Source of the DNA: Leptospira bandrabouensis
GTDB lineage: Bacteria > Spirochaetota > Leptospiria > Leptospirales > Leptospiraceae
NCBI RefSeq assembly: GCF_004770905.1
Contig: NZ_RQHT01000001.1
Location: 1-64,000 of the forward strand
DNA length: 64,000 bases
Direction of reading: 5' to 3'
Part shown: piece by piece, positions 30,173 to 38,150 of the stretch
Position numbering within the stretch: the stretch's first letter is position 1
How the letters are laid out: each line of letters opens with the position of its first letter
Translations under genes and position numbers: made by a program
The notes under the pieces: model-generated
Databases searched by the model: none
What the model saw: the letters and a program-made list of their open reading frames with translations, nothing else
What the model was told of the DNA's origin: nothing

Positions 30173-30883
30173 ATGCATCTTCTCAAACAAAAACCGGTGA
30201 TTCTTTATACGGTTCTTCTTAGTTTTTTTCTCACCTTTCTCCTTCTTGCCGAACTCACAGGTAGTAAATTATTTTTTGCCTTCGGGTTTACCATGACAAT
30301 GGGGGTTATCCCTTTTCCTGTTACCTTTATCATCACAGATCTTCTGAACGAATATTATGGTCGCAAAGTCGTTCGTGCCACGACCTTTCTTGGGATGGTA
30401 ATGATTGGTTTTGCTTACCTTCTGATCGTGATCGATATCCAAATTCCGGCAAGTCCTGAGTCACCCATCGATGATGCTTCTTTCGAACGAGTATTTGCCA
30501 ATTCCGGTCTTGTGATCCTCGGCTCCATCATTGCTTATGTGATTGGCCAGATGATTGACCTCCATACCTTTCATTTTCTTCGTAAAAAAACAGGAGGTAA
30601 ACATATCTGGCTTCGGGCCACAGGTTCCACTGTCATTTCCCAACTGATTGACTCCTATGTGGTCATCTTCATAGCCCTTGGAAAATACCATCCAGTTTCC
30701 AAACTTGTCTCCATAGCCAATACAAATTTTCTATATAAATTGGGAGTGGCCATCCTCATCACACCACTTCTTTATGGCATCCATATCTACATTGATCGTT
30801 ATTTAGGAGAAACATTGAAAAAACAAATGTTTAAAGCGGCTATGGAAGAGGAAGGTTTGGAGTCCACCATCCAACCAGGGTAA
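30173..30883 (+). CDS. yhhQ: Queuosine precursor transporter (YhhQ/DUF165)
   Basis: A 236-residue inner-membrane protein with about six helices. Family landmarks are ITDLLNEYYGRKVVRA near residues 55-70, GQMIDLHTFHFLRKKTGGKHIWLRATGSTVISQLIDSYVV in the middle and the late helix around KLGVAILITPLLYG. It imports preQ0/preQ1 for tRNA queuosine. Length is normal. The start ATG lies after a 143-base gap shared with the divergent GH18 gene. The GDPD gene begins 9 bases after its stop. Confidence 0.92.
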   Translation: MHLLKQKPVILYTVLLSFFLTFLLLAELTGSKLFFAFGFTMTMGVIPFPVTFIITDLLNEYYGRKVVRATTFLGMVMIGFAYLLIVIDIQIPASPESPIDDASFERVFANSGLVILGSIIAYVIGQMIDLHTFHFLRKKTGGKHIWLRATGSTVISQLIDSYVVIFIALGKYHPVSKLVSIANTNFLYKLGVAILITPLLYGIHIYIDRYLGETLKKQMFKAAMEEEGLESTIQPG

Positions 30884-30892
30884 GTAAATACA

Positions 30893-31663
30893 ATGTTTCA
30901 ACCAAGAATTGAAAGATTAAAATCCATTTTAGGAAATGTCCCTGCCAATATTGGCCACCGGGGGGCTAGGGGCCTGGCACCAGAAAACACCCTTGTTTCT
31001 TTTCTTGTGGGAGCTGAATCCACGAGTTTTTTTGAATTGGATACCATGCTTTGTGCTTCTGGGGAACTTGTGGTCATCCATGACTTTACTGTGGATCGTA
31101 CGACAGACGGTGAAGGAAAAGTCTCTGAATATAAATACCGCGACTTAGCAGAACTGGATGCGGGGAGTTTTTTTGACGAAGCCTTTGAAGGGGAACAAAT
31201 TCCTACACTCTCCCAAGTGATCCAAACTCTTCCCGAGAACACAGTCTTTGATATTGAAATGAAAAGTGTAGGAAACCCAGAAGAAAGAAAGACCCTGGCC
31301 CTTGCACTTGTGAAACTCATTCGAAAATGGAATTTAACAAACCGAATCTGGGTGAGTAGTTTTGATTGGGATCTAGTGGATCTAATCAGAAAGGAAGAAC
31401 CAGAAGTATTACGTGGACTTCTTTTAGAAAAAGGAGATTCGCTAAACAAGAATTATATGGACTATGAACCAGATTTGATCCTACCACACTTTTCTGCCTG
31501 TTCTAAGGCATTTGTAGAGGAACTTAAGGAAAAATCTCTTTTGGTGATTCCTTATACACCCAATACGGAAGAAGAATGGAAGGAACTCCTTATGGCAGGA
31601 GTCGCAGGTCTTATCACAGATTATCCTGACCGATTGGCAACTTACTTAGAATCTACAAAATAA
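30893..31663 (+). CDS. Glycerophosphodiester phosphodiesterase
   Basis: A 256-residue GDPD-family enzyme that releases glycerol-3-phosphate from deacylated phospholipids. The catalytic HRGARGLAPENT motif is near residues 22-33, followed by FELDTMLC and VVIHDFTVDRTTDG with the metal-binding Glu, Asp and His. There is no signal peptide, so it is cytoplasmic (UgpQ-like rather than periplasmic GlpQ). It follows yhhQ by 9 bases and overlaps the convergent VOC gene by 22 bases. Confidence 0.93.
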   Translation: MFQPRIERLKSILGNVPANIGHRGARGLAPENTLVSFLVGAESTSFFELDTMLCASGELVVIHDFTVDRTTDGEGKVSEYKYRDLAELDAGSFFDEAFEGEQIPTLSQVIQTLPENTVFDIEMKSVGNPEERKTLALALVKLIRKWNLTNRIWVSSFDWDLVDLIRKEEPEVLRGLLLEKGDSLNKNYMDYEPDLILPHFSACSKAFVEELKEKSLLVIPYTPNTEEEWKELLMAGVAGLITDYPDRLATYLESTK

Positions 31664-31980
31664 ATCCAAACCCAGTTTCCCCAGGGATCTTCCCATAAGG
31701 AATAATTCTTCTCTGGCACTTTTTGGACTAACTTTAAATCAGAAAACTGGGGGTGGTTCTTTATGGAGTGATCACAACGAATGGTGATGGTTCCTGGGCG
31801 TACAGGGCAATGTTCTGTATTTTTAGAAAAGACTAGAGTTTCTCCTGACTTAAGTTTCAATTCTGAATGCCCAAAACTTTCTTTTAGAACTGTCGCTCCT
31901 AAAAACGATTGGTAAAACCGAGCGGGAAGAGTTGTATTTTCTCCTCCGTCTAAGTTGTAAGAATAAAATTGTAAATCCAA
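31642..31980 (-). CDS. VOC/glyoxalase-like small protein
   Basis: A 112-residue protein starting at TTG, preceded by a G-rich stretch that can act as a ribosome binding site. The layout FYQSFLGATVLKESFG, LKLKSGETLVFS and WEDPWGNWVWI is that of a single vicinal-oxygen-chelate (glyoxalase/bleomycin resistance) module. Metal-ligand assignment is unclear. It overlaps GDPD convergently by 22 bases, and its TTG start abuts the start codon of the divergent membrane gene. Function is not predictable from the fold. Confidence 0.65.
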   Translation of the reverse strand: MDLQFYSYNLDGGENTTLPARFYQSFLGATVLKESFGHSELKLKSGETLVFSKNTEHCPVRPGTITIRCDHSIKNHPQFSDLKLVQKVPEKNYSLWEDPWGNWVWIYFVDSK

Positions 31981-33347
31981 TGTTCCCCCGGTTTCCCTCT
32001 ATATTTTCCTATTTCTTATTTTTTACTGTATCTTTTATAGCAAACTTCTTGTTATGCGAAACGATCTATTTTGAACCACTTCATTCTGCCGATAGTTTGT
32101 ATCTTCCATTACTTTTAAAGGATTTGGTTACAGGTCTTGGAATTAGACATTGGTATCTTCCCCCATCTCCCTATTTATTTCCTGATTTGTTTCTATACCT
32201 TATCCTTTATCCGATCTTTCCTTTTTTATATCTACCTAGTTTTTATGGAGCCACCCAAATGGCTTTGGTTTTACTTGGAATTTTTATTTTTCTATCGAAG
32301 TATCTAAACAAAACAAAATCATTCCAATTTCTTTATCTTTTTGAAACCCTATTTATTTTTTTCTCTCTACTGGGATCTTTTTTTGGTGACCGACCTCTCC
32401 CACTGGTTTATTTTCTTTCGGGAACCCACCATAGCACGGGTTTCTTTTTTTCCCTTTTGCTTTCCCTTTATCTATACTCCTTGTTAAATGAGAAAGAAAA
32501 AGATAAAAAGAATTTTACTCCTTCTTTCGTTTTGCCATTTCCCTTAGTTCTATTCTTTTTCTTTAGTTTTGAATTACTATATATTTCAGATCGTTTTTCT
32601 TTTGTCCTCGGAGTCATTGCCTTTTTTGTGGTTCGAATTTGGGATGAAAAATTAACACTCAGAGAACGATTATCATACTTTCAAACAAAAAGGTTTTGGA
32701 TCCTCACTCTCATTTTCCTGATCTTAGGTGAACTTGTATTTTTTGAACTCAAGGCCATTGTATCCATACCCAATAGTTTCCAAATTTTATTTACCTACCT
32801 TACTAAATGGAATGTTTCCGCAATCATACAACTTTCGGGAACCTATCTTTTTGATTTTGCAAAACATATATTTTACCAAGGACGCTCCCTTCTCATTTTA
32901 GTCGGATTTGTCTTTTTGGGTTTTACTCGATTCCCCAAACTAATCCAACATCTTCTCCTTGTGTTTTTTCCGATCCTTCTTGTGCTTTTACTCCTAGTGG
33001 GAAGGTTTACCTACCTCCATCCTTATCCCATTCGGTATTTGTTCCCTCTCTGGTTTTTGGGGTTTTTTGGTATCACCTGGGTTCTCAATCAACTGATTCC
33101 AAAAGGAAATCGGAAAGGTCTATTTTTCATTCTTCTTTGTATGGGAGGGATGCTTTTCTTTTTTCCATTTCCCAGAGAAAAAACTAAGGCCAACTTCTCC
33201 CAAATCACCGAAACAAAAGTCGCTTACGATTTAGAAAAACCCATCCGGTTTTGGAGTGAAGGGAGAAAATCTCCCATTCCTATAGATAAAGACGGGAAAC
33301 CTTACCACTGGATCACGGGTGCATTCCATACGCACTTGACAGAGTGA
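31980..33347 (+). CDS. Large hydrophobic membrane protein
   Basis: About 455 residues from ATG 31980; a TTG at 31932 after GGGAAGAG is an alternative start. There are 9-12 hydrophobic segments rich in Phe, Leu and Tyr, with a short loop LHSADSLYLPLLLKDL near residue 35. This general look resembles GT-C-type membrane glycosyltransferases or O-antigen ligase-like proteins, but I see no decisive motif. It is upstream of leuA by 24 bases, in the same direction. Function unknown. Confidence 0.6.
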   Translation: MFPRFPSIFSYFLFFTVSFIANFLLCETIYFEPLHSADSLYLPLLLKDLVTGLGIRHWYLPPSPYLFPDLFLYLILYPIFPFLYLPSFYGATQMALVLLGIFIFLSKYLNKTKSFQFLYLFETLFIFFSLLGSFFGDRPLPLVYFLSGTHHSTGFFFSLLLSLYLYSLLNEKEKDKKNFTPSFVLPFPLVLFFFFSFELLYISDRFSFVLGVIAFFVVRIWDEKLTLRERLSYFQTKRFWILTLIFLILGELVFFELKAIVSIPNSFQILFTYLTKWNVSAIIQLSGTYLFDFAKHIFYQGRSLLILVGFVFLGFTRFPKLIQHLLLVFFPILLVLLLLVGRFTYLHPYPIRYLFPLWFLGFFGITWVLNQLIPKGNRKGLFFILLCMGGMLFFFPFPREKTKANFSQITETKVAYDLEKPIRFWSEGRKSPIPIDKDGKPYHWITGAFHTHLTE

Positions 33348-33371
33348 AGCGAACCTATGATCTGGAAGTAG

Positions 33372-34874
33372 ATGGAAGATTACGTACGCATATTTGATAC
33401 TACTTTAAGGGACGGGGAACAGTGCCCAGGGGCCGCTATGAGCGAAGATGAAAAGGTGGAAATTGCCCAACACCTTGCTCGGATGAAAGTAGATATCATC
33501 GAGGCAGGATTTCCAGTTTCTTCTCCCGTACAATTCAAAGCAGTGGAACGAATCGCCCGTGAAATTGAAGGTCCTATCATCTGCGGGTTGGCCCGTGCCC
33601 TTCGACCTGATTTAGAAGCAGCTCGTGATGCCCTAAAACCTGCCAAACAAAAACGCATTCATACCTTTATTGCCTCTTCTCCCATCCACATGAAACATAA
33701 ATTGGGTAAGTCTCCCTCAGAAGTATTAGAGATGGCAAGAGTGGCTGTGAAAATGGCTAGAGACTTTGTCACCGATGTAGAATTTTCCCCAGAGGATGCC
33801 ACTCGCTCCGAATGGGAGTTCTTACGCGAGTTAGTCGAAGCTGTCATCGAAGAAGGTGCCACTACCATCAATATTCCTGACACTGTGGGTTATACAACCC
33901 CACAAGAATATATGGATCTCTTTCGTTTCTTAAAAAAAGAAGTGAAAGGAGCCGACAAAGTGATTTTTTCTGCGCATTGCCATAACGACCTAGGCCTTGC
34001 TGTGGCTAACTCTCTAGCAACCGTTCTTGCTGGTGGTCGCCAGATTGAATGTACAATTAACGGAATCGGAGAAAGAGCCGGAAACACAGCTATGGAAGAA
34101 GTGGTGATGGCTCTGAAAACCAGAAAAGATGCTTTTGGTGTAGAAACAAAAATTGATTCTACTCTCATTACTCGCGGATCTCATTTGGTAAAGACCATCA
34201 CAGGAATGGTAGTCCAACCTAACAAAGCGATTGTGGGTGCCAATGCATTTGCGCATGAATCTGGAATCCACCAAGATGGTGTAATTAAAAATAGACAAAC
34301 CTATGAAATTATGACTCCGGAATCTGTGGGGCTCAAATCCAATCGTATGGTTCTTGGACGCCATTCCGGAAGAGCAGGTTTCAAAGACCGAGTGATTCGT
34401 ATGGGATTTGATCCCAAACCGGAAGAAATCGACAATGCTTACAACCGGTTCCTAGAGATTGCTGATAAAAAAAAGGAAGTCTTCGATGAAGACATCGCAG
34501 CACTTTTTCAAGCAGAGATCAGTAGGTCGCAAGTAGAAGAAAAATACCGTCTTCTTTCTTTTGAACAAAATACAGGATCCAACCAAACTCCGAGTTCCAA
34601 AATTTCTTTGTTTATCAAAGGCGAGACAAAACTTGCCGAAGCCCATGGAGACGGTCCAGTAGACAGTATCTTTAAAGCGATTAATTTGGCCACTGGTCTT
34701 TCTCCACTCCTTTCCAGACTTGTCATCTCACCTGTAACGGAAGGAACGGATGCCATGGCTGAAGCATCAGTCACTTTAGAAGATGGTGAACGTAGGGTGG
34801 TCGGCAAAGGGGATTCTACCGATATCATTGAAGCTTGTGCCAAAGCCTATATCAATGCTTTGAACCGGTTGTGA
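33372..34874 (+). CDS. leuA: 2-isopropylmalate synthase
   Basis: A 500-residue enzyme condensing acetyl-CoA with 2-oxoisovalerate, the first step of leucine synthesis. Landmarks are FDTTLRDGEQCPGAAM near residue 8, VEFSPEDATRS, INIPDTVGY, HCHNDLGLAVANSLA (metal ligands) and NGIGERAGNTAMEEV. The C-terminal region 370-500 is the regulatory LeuA dimer domain. Similarity to LeuA outweighs similarity to citramalate synthase by the RIHTFIASSPIHMKHKL stretch, but Leptospira genomes also encode citramalate synthase, so substrate should be confirmed. hisC follows 4 bases downstream. Confidence 0.93.
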   Translation: MEDYVRIFDTTLRDGEQCPGAAMSEDEKVEIAQHLARMKVDIIEAGFPVSSPVQFKAVERIAREIEGPIICGLARALRPDLEAARDALKPAKQKRIHTFIASSPIHMKHKLGKSPSEVLEMARVAVKMARDFVTDVEFSPEDATRSEWEFLRELVEAVIEEGATTINIPDTVGYTTPQEYMDLFRFLKKEVKGADKVIFSAHCHNDLGLAVANSLATVLAGGRQIECTINGIGERAGNTAMEEVVMALKTRKDAFGVETKIDSTLITRGSHLVKTITGMVVQPNKAIVGANAFAHESGIHQDGVIKNRQTYEIMTPESVGLKSNRMVLGRHSGRAGFKDRVIRMGFDPKPEEIDNAYNRFLEIADKKKEVFDEDIAALFQAEISRSQVEEKYRLLSFEQNTGSNQTPSSKISLFIKGETKLAEAHGDGPVDSIFKAINLATGLSPLLSRLVISPVTEGTDAMAEASVTLEDGERRVVGKGDSTDIIEACAKAYINALNRL

Positions 34875-34878
34875 TTTT

Positions 34879-35973
34879 ATGAAAACCGAAACCAAACTTT
34901 TTTCGATCGAATCCCTGGTGCGTAAGGAACTACTCACTTACAAACCCTATACACCGGGGGAACAACCGGGCCTCAGTACAACAACAATCAAACTCAATAC
35001 GAACGAAAACCCCTACTCACCTTCTCCTAAAATCAGAGAAGCTGTAGACAAAGTTTTGGAGACAGGTGTTTTACGAAAGTATCCCAACTACCACGGAAGA
35101 AAACTTCAGGAAATGATTGCAAAAGACTATCATTTAGACCCGGACCAAATATTGGTCACCAATGGATCTGATGAAGCCTTACGTTTGTTATTCCAAGCCC
35201 TTATTGGCCCAGGAGATGTGGTCGTTGCCCCGGACCCAACCTATTCCTTTTATCCGGTTCTTACCGAACAGATGATGGTGGGAGCTACTTACAAAGCCAT
35301 TCCGCTTAAATCCGACTTACATTTTGATTTTGAATCTTTGGAAAAAGAACAAGGAAAACTACTTTGTTTTGCTCATCCCAATGCACCTACTGGTGTGGAA
35401 GAACCCAAAGAAAAACTTTTAAACTTAGTAAAAAATTTTTCCGGTATAGTTTTATCCGATGAGGCTTATATTGATTTTACAGAGCCTAACTCTAGTTTGA
35501 TCTCTGAAATCCAAAACCATCCCAATTTAGTGGTTTCCAGAACCTTCTCGAAATCTTACGCACTCGCCGGGCTTCGAGTTGGGTATTTAGTTGGGTCCCT
35601 GGAAGTTATTTCCTGGATCCGCAAACTCAAAGATTCTTATAATGTGGGAATTTTAGAACAAGTTGTGGCAGAAGCTTCTTATGCGGACAAAGAATACTTT
35701 TTGGAAAAACGAACTCTTGTGATTGAGGAAAGAGAAAAGTTAAAAAAGGATCTAGAGTCTCTTGGTTTTGAGATCCCCAAATCATCTACAAATTTTTTGT
35801 TTTGCAAACCGAAGTTAGGTGCCTCACCGGAGAGTTTGTATTTGCGATTAAAAGAAAAAAACATCCTCATTCGGTATTTTTCCACTGGAATTTCCAAAGA
35901 TTATATTCGAATTACGATTGGAACAAAAGAAGAAAATAAAAAACTATTAGAAAACATTCAAGAGTTACTCTAG
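34879..35973 (+). CDS. hisC: Histidinol-phosphate aminotransferase
   Basis: A 364-residue PLP-dependent fold-I aminotransferase of histidine biosynthesis. The N-terminal LNTNENPYSPSP motif, VTNGSDEALRLLFQAL, the CFAHPNAPTGVEEP segment, VLSDEAYIDF and the PLP-lysine stretch SRTFSKSYALAGLRVGY are all present. Length is typical. It is 4 bases after leuA, suggesting co-transcription. An intrinsic terminator lies just downstream (35982-36007). Confidence 0.96.
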   Translation: MKTETKLFSIESLVRKELLTYKPYTPGEQPGLSTTTIKLNTNENPYSPSPKIREAVDKVLETGVLRKYPNYHGRKLQEMIAKDYHLDPDQILVTNGSDEALRLLFQALIGPGDVVVAPDPTYSFYPVLTEQMMVGATYKAIPLKSDLHFDFESLEKEQGKLLCFAHPNAPTGVEEPKEKLLNLVKNFSGIVLSDEAYIDFTEPNSSLISEIQNHPNLVVSRTFSKSYALAGLRVGYLVGSLEVISWIRKLKDSYNVGILEQVVAEASYADKEYFLEKRTLVIEEREKLKKDLESLGFEIPKSSTNFLFCKPKLGASPESLYLRLKEKNILIRYFSTGISKDYIRITIGTKEENKKLLENIQELL

Positions 35974-35981
35974 ATAAAAAA

Positions 35982-36007
35982 CCCGGATGCCTCATTCGAC
36001 AACCGGG
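35982..36007. terminator. Intrinsic terminator between hisC and hsp20 genes
   Basis: CCCGG and CCGGG arms flank a 16-base loop. Read on the minus strand the hairpin is followed by TTTTTTA, so it best serves the hsp20 operon, and it may also stop hisC transcripts. Confidence 0.6.
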
Positions 36008-36054
36008 ATTTAATTTCACTTCCACTGGAATTTACCAAACACCAATTGGGAGTT

Positions 36055-36453
36055 TTACTTCTGAATTTCGATTTTAGTTTTTTTAGGTTCCATTTTAGGA
36101 ATCGTAAGTTCCAAAATTCCATTCTTCATTTTTGCAATTGCTTTGTCTGAATGAATGGCTTTGCCTATTGTGAATTTACGGAAATAATTTCCTTCCCGAT
36201 ATTCAGCAAGTCTTACCTGGCCTCTCGGTTCTGCCGGCGGAACAAACTTTCCTTCCAAAATCAATTGATCCTTTTCAATCGAAATCTCCACAGAAGATTG
36301 GTCCACTCCAGGCATTTCTACTCGGAATAAAATTGATTCTTCTGTTTCCATTACATCCACATTGGGAGAGTAAACTCGAATCGATTGTTTTTGATCTTTT
36401 TCTTCAACTTTTTCTGTAAGTTCTCTATTGTTTTCTTGTGTGAGTGTATTCAT
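36055..36453 (-). CDS. Small heat-shock protein Hsp20 (second gene)
   Basis: A 132-residue alpha-crystallin-domain chaperone. It has a short N-terminal tail (residues 1-30) rich in Glu/Lys, then the crystallin beta-sandwich with FRVEMPGVDQSSVEIS, LILEGKF, FRKFTIG and MKNGILELTIPK. A strong ribosome binding site, AAGGAG, precedes ATG. It lies 10 bases after the first hsp20 gene, so the pair forms one operon controlled by the CIRCE-like operators upstream. Confidence 0.93.
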   Translation of the reverse strand: MNTLTQENNRELTEKVEEKDQKQSIRVYSPNVDVMETEESILFRVEMPGVDQSSVEISIEKDQLILEGKFVPPAEPRGQVRLAEYREGNYFRKFTIGKAIHSDKAIAKMKNGILELTIPKMEPKKTKIEIQK

Positions 36454-36463
36454 AACTTTCTCC

Positions 36464-36907
36464 TTATCCTATGGTGATAGATACTTTTTTAGGTTTGTCT
36501 TCTTCTCTACGAGGAAGGTGGATGTTAAGAACTCCATTCGAATATTTTGCTAAAACATGTTCCTGGTCTACGCGAAATGGTAATTCTAATGTTCTATGAA
36601 ATTCTCCATTAAAGATTTCGCGACGGTGCACTTCGGTTCCTTCCGCTAGTTCCTCCGCTTTCTTTCTTCCATGAATGGAGAGTAAATTGTCTTTTACATT
36701 AATATCAATTTGGTCAGTTTCCATTCCTGGAAGTAAACAGGTCACGAGGGCTTCGTCTTCCTTCGTATAAACGTTTACCGGAGGAAAATTGGATGCAGAA
36801 CCAAATTGGCTGTCCAAAATAGAACGAGTCAACTCATCGTTCAACCTGTCAAAATCTCTCCAGAACTGATTTGCTTTGGTTTGTGGGTCTAGAATTCGAA
36901 ACAACAT
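36464..36907 (-). CDS. Small heat-shock protein Hsp20 (first gene)
   Basis: About 147 residues from ATG 36907, preferred over ATG 36913 because GAGGAG then lies at a normal 7-8 base spacing. It is an alpha-crystallin-domain holdase that keeps unfolded proteins soluble. Visible: VTCLLPGMETDQIDINVK, SIHGRKK, FHRTLELPFRV and YSNGVLNIHLPR. It is the lead gene of a two-gene operon. Two CIRCE-like inverted repeats and a sigma70-type promoter lie directly upstream, indicating HrcA-type heat-shock repression. Confidence 0.93.
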   Translation of the reverse strand: MLFRILDPQTKANQFWRDFDRLNDELTRSILDSQFGSASNFPPVNVYTKEDEALVTCLLPGMETDQIDINVKDNLLSIHGRKKAEELAEGTEVHRREIFNGEFHRTLELPFRVDQEHVLAKYSNGVLNIHLPRREEDKPKKVSITIG

Positions 36908-36921
36908 GCTCATTCTCCTCA

Positions 36922-36948
36922 TTAGCACTCATCACTATTGATTGCTAT
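36922..36948. promoter_or_regulatory. CIRCE-like operator 1 (proximal)
   Basis: TTAGCACTC, a 9-base spacer, then GATTGCTAT. The left arm is a perfect CIRCE half-site and the right arm matches GAGTGCTAA at 7 of 9 positions with the canonical spacer. It lies in the probable 5' untranslated region next to the hsp20 ribosome binding site. Confidence 0.75.
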
Positions 36949-36953
36949 TTTTA

Positions 36954-36980
36954 TTAGCACTCTACATGTATGACTGCCAA
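36954..36980. promoter_or_regulatory. CIRCE-like operator 2 (distal, overlaps promoter)
   Basis: TTAGCACTC, a 9-base spacer, then GACTGCCAA, which matches the CIRCE right arm at 7 of 9. It starts exactly 32 bases from operator 1, and it covers the -10 region, so bound HrcA would block RNA polymerase. Confidence 0.7.
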
Positions 36981-36987
36981 AAGTCAA
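36959..36987 (-). promoter_or_regulatory. Candidate sigma70-type promoter of the hsp20 operon
   Basis: Read on the minus strand: TTGACT (36987-36982), a 17-base spacer, then TAGAGT (36964-36959). The -35 is 5 of 6 and the -10 is 4 of 6 to consensus. It overlaps CIRCE-like operator 2. Confidence 0.55.
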
Positions 36988-37061
36988 GAATGTTTTTAAT
37001 TTTAGTCTTTTCTTAAAAAAAATTTTGTCTCATAATCCCTGCCAAACTAGCCTGGAATCCA

Positions 37062-37520
37062 ATGCCTATCCAAGACAAATTAAAAGAACTGGGATTAGAA
37101 ATTCCCCCCATCCCAGCTGCCTTAGCCGCTTATATCCCTTCCAAAAGGTCAGGGAACCTTGTTTTTACTTCAGGACAACTCCCAATGGTCGCAGGAAAAT
37201 TACGAAAAACCGGGAAGGTTAGCAAAGACTTAAGTCTAGAAGAAGCAAAGGAGGAGGCAAAACAATGTGTTTTAAATGCATTAGCCGCAACACTTCTCCA
37301 TATAGAATCCTTAGATAAAATCAAATCCATTATTAAACTAGGGGTTTTTGTTTCAGGAACTCCAGATTTCACCGAACAACACTTAGTTGCCAATGGTGCA
37401 TCGGAACTACTAGCTACCATTTTTGGTGAAAAGGGAAAACATGCAAGGTTTGCCATTGGCGTAAGTTCACTTCCACTCGATGCTAGTGTGGAATTAGAAA
37501 TGGTTGTAGAAGTAGAATGA
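37062..37520 (+). CDS. RidA/YjgF-family protein
   Basis: A 152-residue trimeric-type protein of the RidA superfamily, which hydrolyses reactive enamine/imine intermediates from PLP enzymes. Visible: LVFTSGQLPMVAGKL near residues 33-47, the long helix with AKQCVLNALAATLLHIESLDKIKSIIKLGVFVSG, and ARFAIGVSSLPLDASVELEMVVEV at the end. The length and N-terminal extension suit the YjgF/YER057c subgroup with about 150 residues, and the catalytic Arg of RidA proper is not obvious, so it may be a Rid1-7 paralogue. Its stop overlaps the next start. Confidence 0.88.
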   Translation: MPIQDKLKELGLEIPPIPAALAAYIPSKRSGNLVFTSGQLPMVAGKLRKTGKVSKDLSLEEAKEEAKQCVLNALAATLLHIESLDKIKSIIKLGVFVSGTPDFTEQHLVANGASELLATIFGEKGKHARFAIGVSSLPLDASVELEMVVEVE

Positions 37521-38065
37521 CTAATTCTATATTATCTAAATTTTTCCATTTGATCAAATTTATTAAAGAATCTATTCTGTTTGTCCCGGAACTAACCATT
37601 GCTTGGTGGGACTTAACCAAAAGAATTTTTATTTCACTCTATCGTTATTGGAATAGTAAACTTTTTTTTGACAAAATATTCTTTATTTTTTTGTTTTTAC
37701 AGCTAATCTTTTCTGTTCTTCCTTGGTTCTCTTATGAAATTAGTTTTTTTGAAAACAGAGAATCCATTTCCCTTGGACCAAAGTTAAACTCAGTGTTCAT
37801 TCTGCTGGCTCTTCTTAATTTTTTCTTTTTAGGATTTTGGAAATCATCGTGGACAAGGATTTGGTTTTTTGCATGCCAAATGGTGTCCATAGTCTTTGTA
37901 ATTTGGGGTTATTTGGATCCCAAAAGATATTTTTATGATTTTGTTAAACCTGAAGAAGTTGGATTAGGATTGCCCTTCTATTTATTTTTGGGTTCCGTTA
38001 TGGGAGCATTTTTATTCGGATACCTTACCTTTAAAAAGGAAGATGAGGTATTAGGTAGAATCTAA
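37517..38065 (+). CDS. Hypothetical four-helix membrane protein
   Basis: A 182-residue integral membrane protein with four hydrophobic segments (near residues 52-70, 92-112, 117-137 and 155-173) and a charged N-terminus. Its ATG overlaps the RidA-like gene's stop by four bases. I do not recognise the family. A terminator follows 20 bases after its stop. Confidence 0.6.
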   Translation: MTNSILSKFFHLIKFIKESILFVPELTIAWWDLTKRIFISLYRYWNSKLFFDKIFFIFLFLQLIFSVLPWFSYEISFFENRESISLGPKLNSVFILLALLNFFFLGFWKSSWTRIWFFACQMVSIVFVIWGYLDPKRYFYDFVKPEEVGLGLPFYLFLGSVMGAFLFGYLTFKKEDEVLGRI

Positions 38066-38085
38066 ATCAATACAGCTATAGACAA

Positions 38086-38120
38086 AATAAATGCCTGACA
38101 AACAAAATCAGGCGTTTATT
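38086..38120. terminator. Bidirectional intrinsic terminator
   Basis: AATAAATGCCTGA and TCAGGCGTTTATT pair over 13 bases with one wobble and a 9-base loop. It lies between convergent ends (membrane protein and clpA) and serves either strand. Confidence 0.7.
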
Positions 38121-38150
38121 TTCTGTGGCAAAAACAAAAACTAACTTTTA

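Noticed and set aside
30898..31449. 183-residue open frame antisense to the GDPD gene
   Set aside because: Ser-rich low-complexity shadow of a well-identified gene.
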